A stretch of 32,745 nt of DNA from CAYVBN01 sp964538565 (GTDB taxonomy: Bacteria > Pseudomonadota > Alphaproteobacteria > Rhizobiales > Xanthobacteraceae). Under the pieces are notes generated by a model, which saw nothing but the letters and a program-made list of their open reading frames with translations, searched no databases and was not told where the DNA came from. A program made the position numbers and the translations under genes. The DNA lies in NCBI GenBank assembly GCA_964538565.1, contig CAZIGW010000248.1:1-32745 (forward strand), in the 5' to 3' direction. Positions 24,188 to 32,735 of this stretch are shown here, one piece after another; within the stretch, counting starts at the first letter, position 1, and every line of letters begins with the position of its first letter.

Positions 24188-24224
24188 TCATTGTGGGTTG
24201 GGATGTCCGGAGGGGATCGGCCTC

Positions 24225-27200
24225 ATGGAAATCGGTGTGGCGGCTGGATTCGACGGCGATGGCCACCCCTCTTCGGGCCCCGGCGAGATGGCCGCGCGCA
24301 TCGGGCGTTTCGACTGGTCGACGACCCCCCTCGGCCCCACCGGATCATGGCCGCAGAGCCTGCGGACGGCGCTGGAGATCGTGCTCAGCTCCCGGTACCC
24401 GATGTTCGTCTGGTGGGGAAAGGAACTCGTCAATCTCTACAACGACGCCTACCGCCCCTTTCTCGGCAAGAAGCATCCGCAAGCGCTTGGCCAATCGGCC
24501 CGGGAGGTCTGGGCCGAGATCTGGCGTCTGATCGGCCCCCGCACCGAGGCCGTGCTGGCGCGCGCCGAATCCACGTTCGACGAGGCGCTGATGCTGATCA
24601 TGGACCGGTTCGGATATCCGGAAGAGACGTATTTCACGTTCTCCTACAGCCCGGTTCGCAACGACGAGGGAGAGATCGGCGGCCTGTTCTGCGCGGTGAC
24701 CGACGAAACGCCGCGCATCATCGGCGAGCGTCGGCTCCGGCTGCTGCGCGAAGTCGCAGCGAGCTTCTCGACCGCCGACACGCCCGAGCATGTCTGCGCC
24801 GTCGCCGCCGAATGCATCGCCCGCAATCCACGCGATCTCCCGTTCGCCTTGCTCTATCTGATGGAGCGCGACGGCAGGGCGGCGCGCCTTGTCGCGCAGG
24901 CCGGCATCGAGCCGGGGGCGGCCGGGGCGGAACCGCTGGTCGAAATGACGACCCGCGCGCCGTGGCCTTTCGCCGATGTCGCACACAGGAACGAACTCGT
25001 CGTCGTGGAGGATCCGGCCGCGCACCTTGGCCGGCTGCCGACGGGCGCATGGGACCGCGGGCCCGAGCGTGCGGTCGTCGTTCCGCTGGGCGAGCAGGGC
25101 CAGACCGGAATCGCGGGATTCCTGGTCGCGGGGCTGAACCCCTATTTGCTGTTCGACGAGGAATATCGCGGATTCATCGCCTTGCTGGCCGGGCAGATCA
25201 GCTCCGGGATGGCGAACGCTCGCGCCTACCAGGAAGAGCGGCGGCGCGCGGAATCACTGGCCGAACTCGACCGGGCGAAGACAGCATTCTTTTCCAACAT
25301 CAGTCACGAGCTCCGCACCCCGCTCACCTTGATGCTGGGACCGCTCGAGGAGGCGCTTGCCTCGCCAGACGGCGCCGCGGCCGGAGGGCGCGAGAATCTC
25401 GCGCTCGCGCACAGGAACGGGTTGCGGCTGCTGCGGCTGATCAACGCGTTGCTCGATTTCTCCCGCGTGGAAGCCGGCCGCATCCAGGCGATGTACCAGC
25501 CGACCGACCTCGCCGCCTTCACGAGCGAATTGGCGAGCAACTTCCGTTCGGCCTGCGAAAAGGCCGGCCTCTCCTTGAACATCACGGCCGAGAGGCTGCC
25601 GCGGCCCGTCTTCGTCGACCGCGAGATGTGGGAAAAGATCGTCCTCAATCTCGTTTCCAACGCCTTCAAATTCACGTTCGAAGGACGGATCGACGTCACG
25701 CTTCGCGCCGAAGACGATCACGTCGTGCTGCGCGTGGCCGATACCGGCACCGGGATTCCGGAATCCGAGCTGCCTTTCATTTTCGAACGCTTCCACCGCG
25801 TCGAGGGGGCGCGCGGGCGGACCCATGAGGGCACGGGAATCGGCCTCGCGCTGGTGCAGGAGCTGGTCAGGCTTCACAACGGAGGCGTCGCGGTCGAGAG
25901 CACGCTGGGGCGCGGCACGACCTTCACGGTGCGCATTCCGTTTGGCGCCGCCCACCTGCCGCCGGAACGCCTCGAAGACGCGGGCAGGCATGTTTCCACC
26001 GCAACCCGCGCGGAAGCCTTCGTGAGCGAGGCGCTGCGCTCGCTTCCGGACGGCGTTGACGCCGAACCCAAGGAGCGGACCGTGCCTGCGCCGCTACCGG
26101 CCGCGCAGTCGCGCCCGCGCATCCTCCTCGCCGACGACAACGCCGACATGCGCGACTATCTGCTTCGGATTCTCCGCACACAGTACGAAGCGACGGCGGT
26201 CGCAAACGGCGAGGAGGCGCTCGCCGCCGCAAGAGGCGCCCGGCCCGACCTGATCCTCACGGATGTGATGATGCCGCGACTCGACGGCGTCGGCCTGCTG
26301 CAGCGGCTGCGCGCGGATCCGGCACTGCGCGACGTTCCGGTCGTGATCTTGTCGGCCCGCGCCGGCGAGGAAGCCACCGCCGAGGCCATGATGACGGGCG
26401 CCGACGACTATCTGGTCAAGCCATTCAGTGCCCGCGAGCTCTTGGCGCGGGTCGGAGCGCACATCAAGATGGCGCGGACGCGCCGGGAGATCGCCGAGGC
26501 ACTGCGCCACCGCACGGCGCAATTCGAGACGCTGCTCGGTCGCGCGCCGATCGGCGTGTTCCTGGTCGACACCGACTTCCGCATGCTCGAGATCAATCCG
26601 GTCGCGCTGCCAGAATTCGGCGCGATCTCGGGGAGCGTTCTCGGCCGAGACGTCCGCGAGCTTCTGCCGGTCATCTGGGAAAGGAAATACGCCGACGAGA
26701 TCATTCAGATCTTCCAGCGCACGCTGGAAACCGGCGAAGCGTTTGTGACCTCGGAATGGTGCGGGGTGCGCGCCGATCGCGGGACCACCGAGCACTACGA
26801 ATGGAACGTCGACCGGATCGCGCTTCCGGATGGCCGCCACGGCCTTGTCTGCTACTTCCGCGACATCTCGGAACGCGTGTCGGCGGAATCGACACGCCAG
26901 CTCCTGCTGAGGGAGCTCAGCCATCGCGTCAAGAACACGCTGGCCACCGTGCAGGCGATCGCGCAGCAGACGCTGCGGCAAACGAACGAGCCGCGCGACT
27001 TCGCCGCCCGTTTTTCCGGACGCCTACAGTCACTCGCCCGCGTGCATTCGCTCCTGACGGACTCGAGCTGGGAAGGCGCCGACCTGCGGCAGCTGATCAG
27101 TGGCCAGTTGCTCGAAGGCGCCGTCGATGAATCGCGCCTGACCGCGTCGGGGCCCGCGATCCGCCTGGCGCCCCAGATGTCCGTGCATCTGGCGCTGACG

Positions 27201-27929
27201 CTGCACGAGCTCGGCACCAACTCCGCGAAATACGGCGCGCTCTCGACGGCGGACGGCCGGGTCACGGTCGATTGGACGCTCAAGGACGAACAGCTCCACC
27301 TGCGCTGGATCGAGCGCGGCGGCCCGGCCGTGAGGACGCCCTTCTCGCGTGGCTTCGGCACGAAACTGATCGAGCAGAGCGCCAAGAGCCTGGGCGGAAG
27401 TGCGCAACTGTCGTGCGAGGCAGGCGGCGTCCGATGGGACATCGTACTGCCGCTGCCGCACGTCGCGACGCTCGAGGCGTTCGCCGGCCGGGACGCCGCC
27501 CCGGCTCGCGCGGCCCGTGAGGAGGCGGGGGCGAGATCCGCAAGCGCCCTCGCGGGGTGCCGCCTCCTCGTCATCGAAGACGAACCGGTGATCGCGCTCG
27601 ACTTCGCCGATGCGTTGCAAGGGGCGGGGGCGTACGTCCTCGGACCGGTCGGCACGGAAGCCGAGGCCTTGCAGATGATCGAGACGTGCAAGTTCGATTG
27701 TGCGCTGCTTGACGCAAACCTGCACGGCCGGTCGATCGACGCGGTGGCTGCCGCTCTCACGCGGCGCAACATACCCTTCGTCTTCGTCACGGGTTACGGC
27801 GGCTGTGACCTGCAAACCTCCTTCCGGCACGCGCCCGTGCTCGCAAAGCCGGTCGGCGAACGCCAGCTCATCGACGCGCTGCTGGCCGTCCGGCAACGCG
27901 ACGGCGTCCTGACGCTGAGATCGTCCTAG
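24225..27929 (+). CDS. Hybrid sensor kinase with two kinase cores (HisKA and HWE) and two receivers
   Basis: A 1234-residue cytoplasmic signalling protein without membrane segments. Order: a PAS-like sensor (~25-165, with TPLGPTGSWPQSLR), a GAF domain (~175-340), a classical HisKA core (H361 in SNISHELRTPLT) with ATPase boxes NLVSNAFKF, DTGTGIP and GTGIGLAL, receiver 1 (~632-748, D680 in LILTDVMMPRLDG, K732), a second PAS (~768-890), an HWE/HisKA_2 core (H900 in RELSHRVKNTLATVQA, HELGTNSAKYGAL, and W1028-x-E1030 in LRWIERGG), and receiver 2 (~1112-1225, D1163 in CALLDANLHG, K1208). All phosphoryl sites are intact. ATG at 24225 follows AGGGGA and an EcfG-type promoter; earlier in-frame codons would precede that promoter. 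HWE kinases feed the general stress response in related bacteria, so a role there is a reasonable inference. Confidence 0.92.
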   Translation: MEIGVAAGFDGDGHPSSGPGEMAARIGRFDWSTTPLGPTGSWPQSLRTALEIVLSSRYPMFVWWGKELVNLYNDAYRPFLGKKHPQALGQSAREVWAEIWRLIGPRTEAVLARAESTFDEALMLIMDRFGYPEETYFTFSYSPVRNDEGEIGGLFCAVTDETPRIIGERRLRLLREVAASFSTADTPEHVCAVAAECIARNPRDLPFALLYLMERDGRAARLVAQAGIEPGAAGAEPLVEMTTRAPWPFADVAHRNELVVVEDPAAHLGRLPTGAWDRGPERAVVVPLGEQGQTGIAGFLVAGLNPYLLFDEEYRGFIALLAGQISSGMANARAYQEERRRAESLAELDRAKTAFFSNISHELRTPLTLMLGPLEEALASPDGAAAGGRENLALAHRNGLRLLRLINALLDFSRVEAGRIQAMYQPTDLAAFTSELASNFRSACEKAGLSLNITAERLPRPVFVDREMWEKIVLNLVSNAFKFTFEGRIDVTLRAEDDHVVLRVADTGTGIPESELPFIFERFHRVEGARGRTHEGTGIGLALVQELVRLHNGGVAVESTLGRGTTFTVRIPFGAAHLPPERLEDAGRHVSTATRAEAFVSEALRSLPDGVDAEPKERTVPAPLPAAQSRPRILLADDNADMRDYLLRILRTQYEATAVANGEEALAAARGARPDLILTDVMMPRLDGVGLLQRLRADPALRDVPVVILSARAGEEATAEAMMTGADDYLVKPFSARELLARVGAHIKMARTRREIAEALRHRTAQFETLLGRAPIGVFLVDTDFRMLEINPVALPEFGAISGSVLGRDVRELLPVIWERKYADEIIQIFQRTLETGEAFVTSEWCGVRADRGTTEHYEWNVDRIALPDGRHGLVCYFRDISERVSAESTRQLLLRELSHRVKNTLATVQAIAQQTLRQTNEPRDFAARFSGRLQSLARVHSLLTDSSWEGADLRQLISGQLLEGAVDESRLTASGPAIRLAPQMSVHLALTLHELGTNSAKYGALSTADGRVTVDWTLKDEQLHLRWIERGGPAVRTPFSRGFGTKLIEQSAKSLGGSAQLSCEAGGVRWDIVLPLPHVATLEAFAGRDAAPARAAREEAGARSASALAGCRLLVIEDEPVIALDFADALQGAGAYVLGPVGTEAEALQMIETCKFDCALLDANLHGRSIDAVAAALTRRNIPFVFVTGYGGCDLQTSFRHAPVLAKPVGERQLIDALLAVRQRDGVLTLRSS

Positions 27930-27930
27930 C

Positions 27931-28020
27931 GCCTGTCGGCATCGATGGAATCAAAGCCGGGGCTCTCGAGTCCTGCCTCATCGCGTTTTCTCCACGCCAA
28001 CCGATACCCACTTCGCTCGA
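27931..28020 (-). repeat. Degenerate Rhizobiales-type intergenic repeat
   Basis: Read on the minus strand, this contains GAAGTGGGTATCGGTTGG, GTGGAGAAAACGCG and AGAGCCCCGGCTTTGATTCC in that order. That order and wording match a repeat commonly seen between genes in Bradyrhizobium and relatives (GAAGTGGATACCGGTTCGCGTGAAGAAAACGCG-type units followed by a GATTC hairpin). It begins just after the kinase stop. The identification is from memory; the copy is diverged. Confidence 0.5.
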
Positions 28021-28179
28021 AAACGCTCTTGCGCCTGCCGCGCCTCCTCCCGGCCGGAACGCCCACGCCGACCTCGATGCACGGGCGCATCCGCCCGGCG
28101 CCGCCCGCGCAGGTTGCGTGAATTGTCGGCCGCGTCGAACGGCATCGATTGCCCGCCCTCTCCCCACGGGCCCATCGCG

Positions 28180-28209
28180 TTGTATTCCGTTGCGGACCGT
28201 TCCTATAAT
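28180..28209 (+). promoter_or_regulatory. Sigma-70-like promoter for the NMT1-type binding protein
   Basis: TATAAT (28204-28209) is a perfect -10 hexamer. TTGTAT (28180-28185) lies 18 bases upstream as a partial -35. The start would fall near 28216, about 60 bases before the chosen ATG. Confidence 0.5.
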
Positions 28210-28275
28210 GACCGTCGATCATGAATGTCCTCTCTGGTCGAACGGGCGACGGAGGACGACCGGGGCGGCGCTTCG

Positions 28276-29241
28276 ATGTCCAGGCTCTTCATCATTCGAC
28301 GCGCCGTCCTGGCGATCTTCTGGGCCGCCGTTCTGGCCATTCCGGCCGACGCCGCCGAGACGTTGAAACTGGCCGTCGGCGCGCCGAACAACTGGGACAC
28401 TTCGATCCCCGAGATCGGTCAGCGTGCCGGCATTTTCGCCAAGCACGGCCTGCAGCTCGAGATCCTCTACACCCAGGGCGGCGGCGAGACGATGCAGGCC
28501 GTCATCTCCGGCAGCGTCGACATTGGCATCGCGGCCGGGACGCAGGCCGTCATGGGCGCCTACGCAAAAGGGGCGCCGGTTCGCATCATCGCGGCCGGCA
28601 CCACCGGCGCGGGCGATCTCTACTGGTACGTGCCGGCGAACTCGCCCATCAGGTCGTTCAAGGACACCGACGGGAAGACGGCCGCCTTCTCCACCGTCGG
28701 GGCCTCGACCCACATCACGCTGCTCGCGCTGATCAAGCACTTCGGCACCGGCACCAGGCCCGTCGCGACCGGCGCGAGCGCGGTGACGTTCACGCAGGCG
28801 ATGAGCGGACAGATCGACGTCGGATGGGCCTCGCCGCCGTTCGGCCTGCAGGCGCTGAGCGAAGGCAAGATCCGCCTGATCGCGCGCGGCAACGACGCCC
28901 CCTCGATGGTCAACCAGACGGTTCGGGTGCACATCGTCAACGCCAACGCGCTGCGGCAGCGGCATGACGCCATCCGGCGCTTCATGGACGCCTATCGCGA
29001 GAGCTACGAATTTCTCTATTCCGATCACCGCGGCGTGCGCGTCTTCTCGGAATACAGCAAGGTTCCCGAGGCGCTCGCCATCCAGATCCGCGACATCTTC
29101 ATGCCGAAAGCGGCCGAATCCCCCGACGGGGTTTCCGGCGTCGAGCAGATCATGGCCGACGCCATCACGTTCAAGACCCTGTCGGCGCCGCTATCGCCGG
29201 CCCAGCTTGCCGATCTGATCCAGATTCCGCCGCGGCCGTGA
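28276..29241 (+). CDS. NMT1/SsuA-like ABC transporter substrate-binding protein
   Basis: A 321-residue exported binding protein. The signal peptide is RRAVLAIFWAAVLAIPADA, with cleavage near residue 27 before AETLKLAV. The mature protein shows the NMT1/THI5 and SsuA/TauA pattern: IGQRAGIFAKHGLQLEILYT, then GGGETMQAVISGSVDIGIAAG and AAFSTVGASTHITLLALI. Such proteins deliver sulfonates, taurine, nitrate-like anions or pyrimidine precursors to ABC permeases. No permease or ATPase gene is adjacent, so it is an orphan. ATG 28276 was chosen because the signal peptide begins there; an in-frame ATG at 28225 would add a polar 17-residue head. The ribosome binding site is weak. The ligand is unknown. 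Confidence 0.85.
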   Translation: MSRLFIIRRAVLAIFWAAVLAIPADAAETLKLAVGAPNNWDTSIPEIGQRAGIFAKHGLQLEILYTQGGGETMQAVISGSVDIGIAAGTQAVMGAYAKGAPVRIIAAGTTGAGDLYWYVPANSPIRSFKDTDGKTAAFSTVGASTHITLLALIKHFGTGTRPVATGASAVTFTQAMSGQIDVGWASPPFGLQALSEGKIRLIARGNDAPSMVNQTVRVHIVNANALRQRHDAIRRFMDAYRESYEFLYSDHRGVRVFSEYSKVPEALAIQIRDIFMPKAAESPDGVSGVEQIMADAITFKTLSAPLSPAQLADLIQIPPRP

Positions 29242-29273
29242 GAATGCGATGTGCCATCGAGGACGAGCACCTG

Positions 29274-29322
29274 GAGTGTGATCCCGAAAGGTGGATACCG
29301 GTTTCCGGAAAGGATCGCGCTC
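29274..29322 (+). repeat. Rhizobiales-type imperfect palindromic repeat
   Basis: This element runs GTGTGATCCCGAAAGGTGGA, TACCGGTTTCCGG, AAAGGATCGCGCTC. It closely matches the palindromic unit (GTGATCCCGAAAAGTGGATACC and so on) scattered between genes in Bradyrhizobium, Rhodopseudomonas and relatives. The outer arms GAGTGTGATCC and GGATCGCGCTC are near inverted copies. It lies in the 167-base gap before the Bug gene. Translated, it would give CDPERWIPVSGKD, a known sign of this repeat misread as protein. Confidence 0.7.
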
Positions 29323-29408
29323 AAATCAAGGATATCTCTGGCCGGAAAATTGCAGGGCAATCGGAGCCACGGTTGCAACGGCATCAGACGATCACACAGG
29401 AGAGGTTG

Positions 29409-30386
29409 ATGACCACCAGAATGCTTCGGGCCTTGGCGCTCGTCGCCGCCATCGGGGCGGCGTTCTTTCCGGCGAGATCCTTCGCCCAGACCTACCCGAC
29501 CCGGCCGATCAACTTTATTCTTCCCTACAACCCGGGCGGCATCGTCGACTACGTGGGACGCGTGCTGGCGAAGGAGATGGAGAAGGTGCTCGGCCAGCCG
29601 GTGGTCGCGGAGAACAAGCCCGGCGCCGGCGGCATTCTCGGCACCAACACGGCCGCGCATGCGCAGGCCGACGGATACACGCTGGTGCTGATGGACCCGG
29701 CCATCGTCATCAATCCGATGCTGCAGCCGCATGTCCCCTACGATCTCTTCAAGCAGCTCGAGGTGATCTCGGTCGTGAGTTCCTCGCCCGAGGTGCTGGT
29801 TGTCGCGCCGCAGCTCGAGGTCAAGACGTTCGCGGAATTCGTCGCTTACGCGAAAGCCCATCCGGGCCAGCTCAATTTCGCCTCCGCCGGCGTCGGCACG
29901 ACGCCGCATCGTGCCGGCGAATTGTTCAAGCAGCGCACCGGCATCGAGGCGACGCACGTGCCCTATCGCGGCATCGGCGCCTCGTTCACCGACCTGATGT
30001 CCAACAAGGTGCAGTTCGCCTTCAGCAGCATCGCGGGCGCGCTGCCGTTCACGTCGAGCAACAAGATGATCGCGCTGGCGACGACGGGTGACAAGCGCAC
30101 CCCGGTCTACCCGGACAAGCCGACCGTGCAGGAATCGGGCGTCAAGGACTTCAGCGTCGATCTCTGGCTCACCCTGTTCGCGCCGAGCGGGCTTCCCGCC
30201 GACGTGCGCGCGAAACTCAACAACGTCGTGAAGACGGCGCTGCAGACCGCCGAAGCGAAGGCGGCCTTCTCCAAGGTCGGGGCCGAGCCGCGCGCCACCT
30301 CGCCCGAGGAAGGCGCAGCCTTCGTCAAGGCCGAATACGAAAAGTGGAAGAAGGTCATCGAAGAGGCGAAGATCAAGATCAACTGA
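29409..30386 (+). CDS. Tripartite tricarboxylate transporter substrate-binding protein (Bug family)
   Basis: A 325-residue exported binding protein. The signal peptide is residues 1-26 (LALVAAIGAAFFPARSFA before QTYPTRP). The canonical ligand loop LPYNPGGIVDYVGRVLA is present, with ENKPGAGGILGTN, ADGYTLVLMD, LNFASAGVGTTPHRAGE and THVPYRG. AGGAGAGG immediately precedes the ATG at 29409. No TctA/TctB genes accompany it, as for the two other Bug proteins in this window. It lies downstream of the NMT1-type protein on the same strand but is separated by a repeat, so it is probably expressed on its own. The ligand is likely an organic acid; its identity is unknown. It converges on the molybdenum hydroxylase gene 36 bases away. 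Confidence 0.92.
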   Translation: MTTRMLRALALVAAIGAAFFPARSFAQTYPTRPINFILPYNPGGIVDYVGRVLAKEMEKVLGQPVVAENKPGAGGILGTNTAAHAQADGYTLVLMDPAIVINPMLQPHVPYDLFKQLEVISVVSSSPEVLVVAPQLEVKTFAEFVAYAKAHPGQLNFASAGVGTTPHRAGELFKQRTGIEATHVPYRGIGASFTDLMSNKVQFAFSSIAGALPFTSSNKMIALATTGDKRTPVYPDKPTVQESGVKDFSVDLWLTLFAPSGLPADVRAKLNNVVKTALQTAEAKAAFSKVGAEPRATSPEEGAAFVKAEYEKWKKVIEEAKIKIN

Positions 30387-30422
30387 GCGGGCGGGTCCCC
30401 GCCAGGCGCCGGGACGCAGTGC

Positions 30423-32735
30423 TCACGGCCGCTTGCGGGCGTCGATCATCGCCTTCACGGCCTGGGGAGTGATCGGGAGCTGCGTGATCAGCCCCTGCCC
30501 GCCGAGCGCATCGTCGACGGCCGAGGCGATCACCGCGCCGACGCCGGCGATGCCGCCCTCGCCCGCGCCTTTGATGCCGAGCGGATTGCAGGTGCTCGCC
30601 GCATCCTCGGTAATGAGGACATCGACCGCCGGCACGTCTTCGGCGGTCGGGATCAGATAGTCGGCGAACGTGACCGACAAGGGCTGGCCGCGCTCGTCGT
30701 ACTGGAATTCCTCGTAGAGCGCGCCGCCGAGCCCCTGCGCGAAGCCGCCGACGAGCTGGCCGCGCACCAGCATCGGGTTGATCGCGCGGCCGACGTCGAA
30801 GGCGATCAGCAGCTTCTCGACCCGGACCGCGCCCGTGCCGGCGTCGATCTTCACCTGCGCGAGCTGCACGCCGTACGGATACGTCATGTGCGCGGTCGTG
30901 AACCAGCCCTCGGCCGCAAGCCCCGGCTCGCGCCCGCCGCGCGTCGACGAGAGCGGCCGCAGGTGATGCGCGATCTCGCCGAGCGAGAGGCCAGCGCCTG
31001 TTCCGCCGGCGCGGACTATCTTCCCGTCCACGACCGAGAGCGTCGCGGCCTCCGTCTGCAGAAGCTGGGCCGCCATGTCGAGCGCCTTGGCGCGCACCTT
31101 TTCCGCGGCCACCGCGGTGGCGTTCGCGGTCATCACAGTGGCGCGGGTCGCGTGCGCGCCGATGCCGTATTCGATGCGGTCGGTACGGCCGTGCACGACG
31201 CGCACGCGGCGGTAGTCGACGCCGAGCGTCTGCGCGCACACCTGCGCGATCACCGTCTCGAACCCCTGCCCGAGCGAGGCCCCTCCGGTGATCACCTCGA
31301 CGTCGCCGCTCGGGTGCACGTTCACGCGCGCGCCGTCGGTCGGCCCGAGCCCGCTCTTCTCGACAAAGACCGCAATCCCGAGCCCGACGTGCTCGCCGGC
31401 CTCGCGGCGGCGGGCCGTCTCGCGCTCGCGCGCGTCCCAGCAGAAGCGCGCCAGCGCCTTGTCGAGCAGGCCCTCGTAATCGCCGGAATCGAGCACGACG
31501 TCGTCGCCGAGCGCGCTGAGCGGGCGCGCATGCGGCATCTCTTCCGGGCGGATCAGGTTGCGCCGCCGCACCTCGACGCGCGAGAGGCCGAGCTTGGCCG
31601 CGATCGCGTCCATCAGCCGCTCGCGCACGAAATTCGTCTCGTAGCGGCCGGGCGAGCGATAGGTCGCGGCCGGCGTCTTGTTGGTGAGGCGGAAGCGGGC
31701 GCCGACGCGGAAATGCGGCAGGCGATAGGGCCCGGGCAGCATGCCGCAGGCGGTCTCGGCGACGCGCGTGCCGTGCGTGCGGATGTAGGCGCCCTGGTCG
31801 TGGAAGAACTCGTCGTCGATGCCGAGCAGCCGCCCGTCGCGATCGACCGCCGCGCGGATGCGATGGCGCTGCTGGCGCGAATGGTTGGCCGCCATCATGT
31901 GCTCGCGCCGGTCCTCGATCCATTTGACCGGGCGGCCGAGCCGCAGCGCGGCGACCAGCACCAGCACGTCTTCCGGATAGATCTCGCCGCGCACGCCGAA
32001 GCCGCCGCCGACGTGATACTCGTAGAGATGCAGGCTGGCCGTGTTGCGCCCGAGCATGCGCGCGAGCGTCTCGCGGTTGCGGTGCGGCACCTTGGCGGCA
32101 CCGTGCAGTTCGAGCACGTCGCGCGCCGCGTCGTAGCGGCCGATCGTGCCGCGCGTCTCGAGCGGAACGCCCGAATGCCGGCCGACCGAGAGATCGAGCG
32201 CGACCATGGCGGCCGCCTGCGCGAAGGCGGCGTCGACGTCGCCATAGCCCTGGCGGCAGACGGTCGGCTCCGTCGTCAGGCCGGGCGCGAATTCGCCGGC
32301 CGGCGCCGCGGCGTCCGTCACCGGCGCGAGCTCGTCGATCTCCATGGTGACGAGCTCGGCCGCGTCCTCGGCGCGATACGGATCCTCGGCGAACACGGCG
32401 GCGACCGGCTCGCCCACATAGCGCACGCGATCCGTGGCGAGCACCGGCTGGCGGAACGGCGCGAGCTTCTCGTTCGTCGCGTCGCGAAAATCGATCGGCG
32501 GCAGGCCGGCGATGTCCTGCGCGGTCCACACCGCGACGACGCCGGGCGCCGCGCGCGCCGCCGCCGCGTCGATCGCACGCAGCCGCCCGTGCGCGTGCGA
32601 GGCGCGCACGAGCCGCATGTGAAGCTGGTGCGGAAACGAGACGTCGGCCGCGAAACATCCGCGGCCGGCGAGCAGCGGCGGGTCCTCGAGCCGGCCGACC
32701 GACGCGCCGATCCAGGAATTCGAAGGCCCTGTCAC
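30423..32735 (-). CDS. Xanthine dehydrogenase-family molybdenum hydroxylase, large subunit
   Basis: A 770-residue molybdopterin-binding subunit of the XDH/CoxL superfamily, enzymes that hydroxylate aromatic heterocycles, aldehydes or related carbon centres using water. The N-terminal a/b hammerhead domain is recognisable (RLEDPPLLAGRGCFAADV, then VRYVGEPVAAVFAED). The Mo domain has GGGFG (243-247) and the active-site loop ATYRSPGR (357-364). ITGGASLGQGFET and GIKGAGEGGIAGVG supply the cofactor contacts and catalytic glutamate (E726). The loop is neither the CO-dehydrogenase form (AYRCSFR) nor the usual form-II AYRGAGR, so CO oxidation is unlikely. The start is GTG at 32735, ten bases from the window edge; an earlier start outside cannot be excluded. 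FAD and 2Fe-2S partners are not in the window and may lie further right. Confidence 0.9.
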   Translation of the reverse strand: MTGPSNSWIGASVGRLEDPPLLAGRGCFAADVSFPHQLHMRLVRASHAHGRLRAIDAAAARAAPGVVAVWTAQDIAGLPPIDFRDATNEKLAPFRQPVLATDRVRYVGEPVAAVFAEDPYRAEDAAELVTMEIDELAPVTDAAAPAGEFAPGLTTEPTVCRQGYGDVDAAFAQAAAMVALDLSVGRHSGVPLETRGTIGRYDAARDVLELHGAAKVPHRNRETLARMLGRNTASLHLYEYHVGGGFGVRGEIYPEDVLVLVAALRLGRPVKWIEDRREHMMAANHSRQQRHRIRAAVDRDGRLLGIDDEFFHDQGAYIRTHGTRVAETACGMLPGPYRLPHFRVGARFRLTNKTPAATYRSPGRYETNFVRERLMDAIAAKLGLSRVEVRRRNLIRPEEMPHARPLSALGDDVVLDSGDYEGLLDKALARFCWDARERETARRREAGEHVGLGIAVFVEKSGLGPTDGARVNVHPSGDVEVITGGASLGQGFETVIAQVCAQTLGVDYRRVRVVHGRTDRIEYGIGAHATRATVMTANATAVAAEKVRAKALDMAAQLLQTEAATLSVVDGKIVRAGGTGAGLSLGEIAHHLRPLSSTRGGREPGLAAEGWFTTAHMTYPYGVQLAQVKIDAGTGAVRVEKLLIAFDVGRAINPMLVRGQLVGGFAQGLGGALYEEFQYDERGQPLSVTFADYLIPTAEDVPAVDVLITEDAASTCNPLGIKGAGEGGIAGVGAVIASAVDDALGGQGLITQLPITPQAVKAMIDARKRP

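Noticed and set aside
29238..29408. An upstream extension of the Bug gene to an in-frame start at 29238
   Set aside because: The added residues translate the intergenic repeat (CDPERWIPVSGKD), and the ribosome binding site and signal peptide place the start at 29409.
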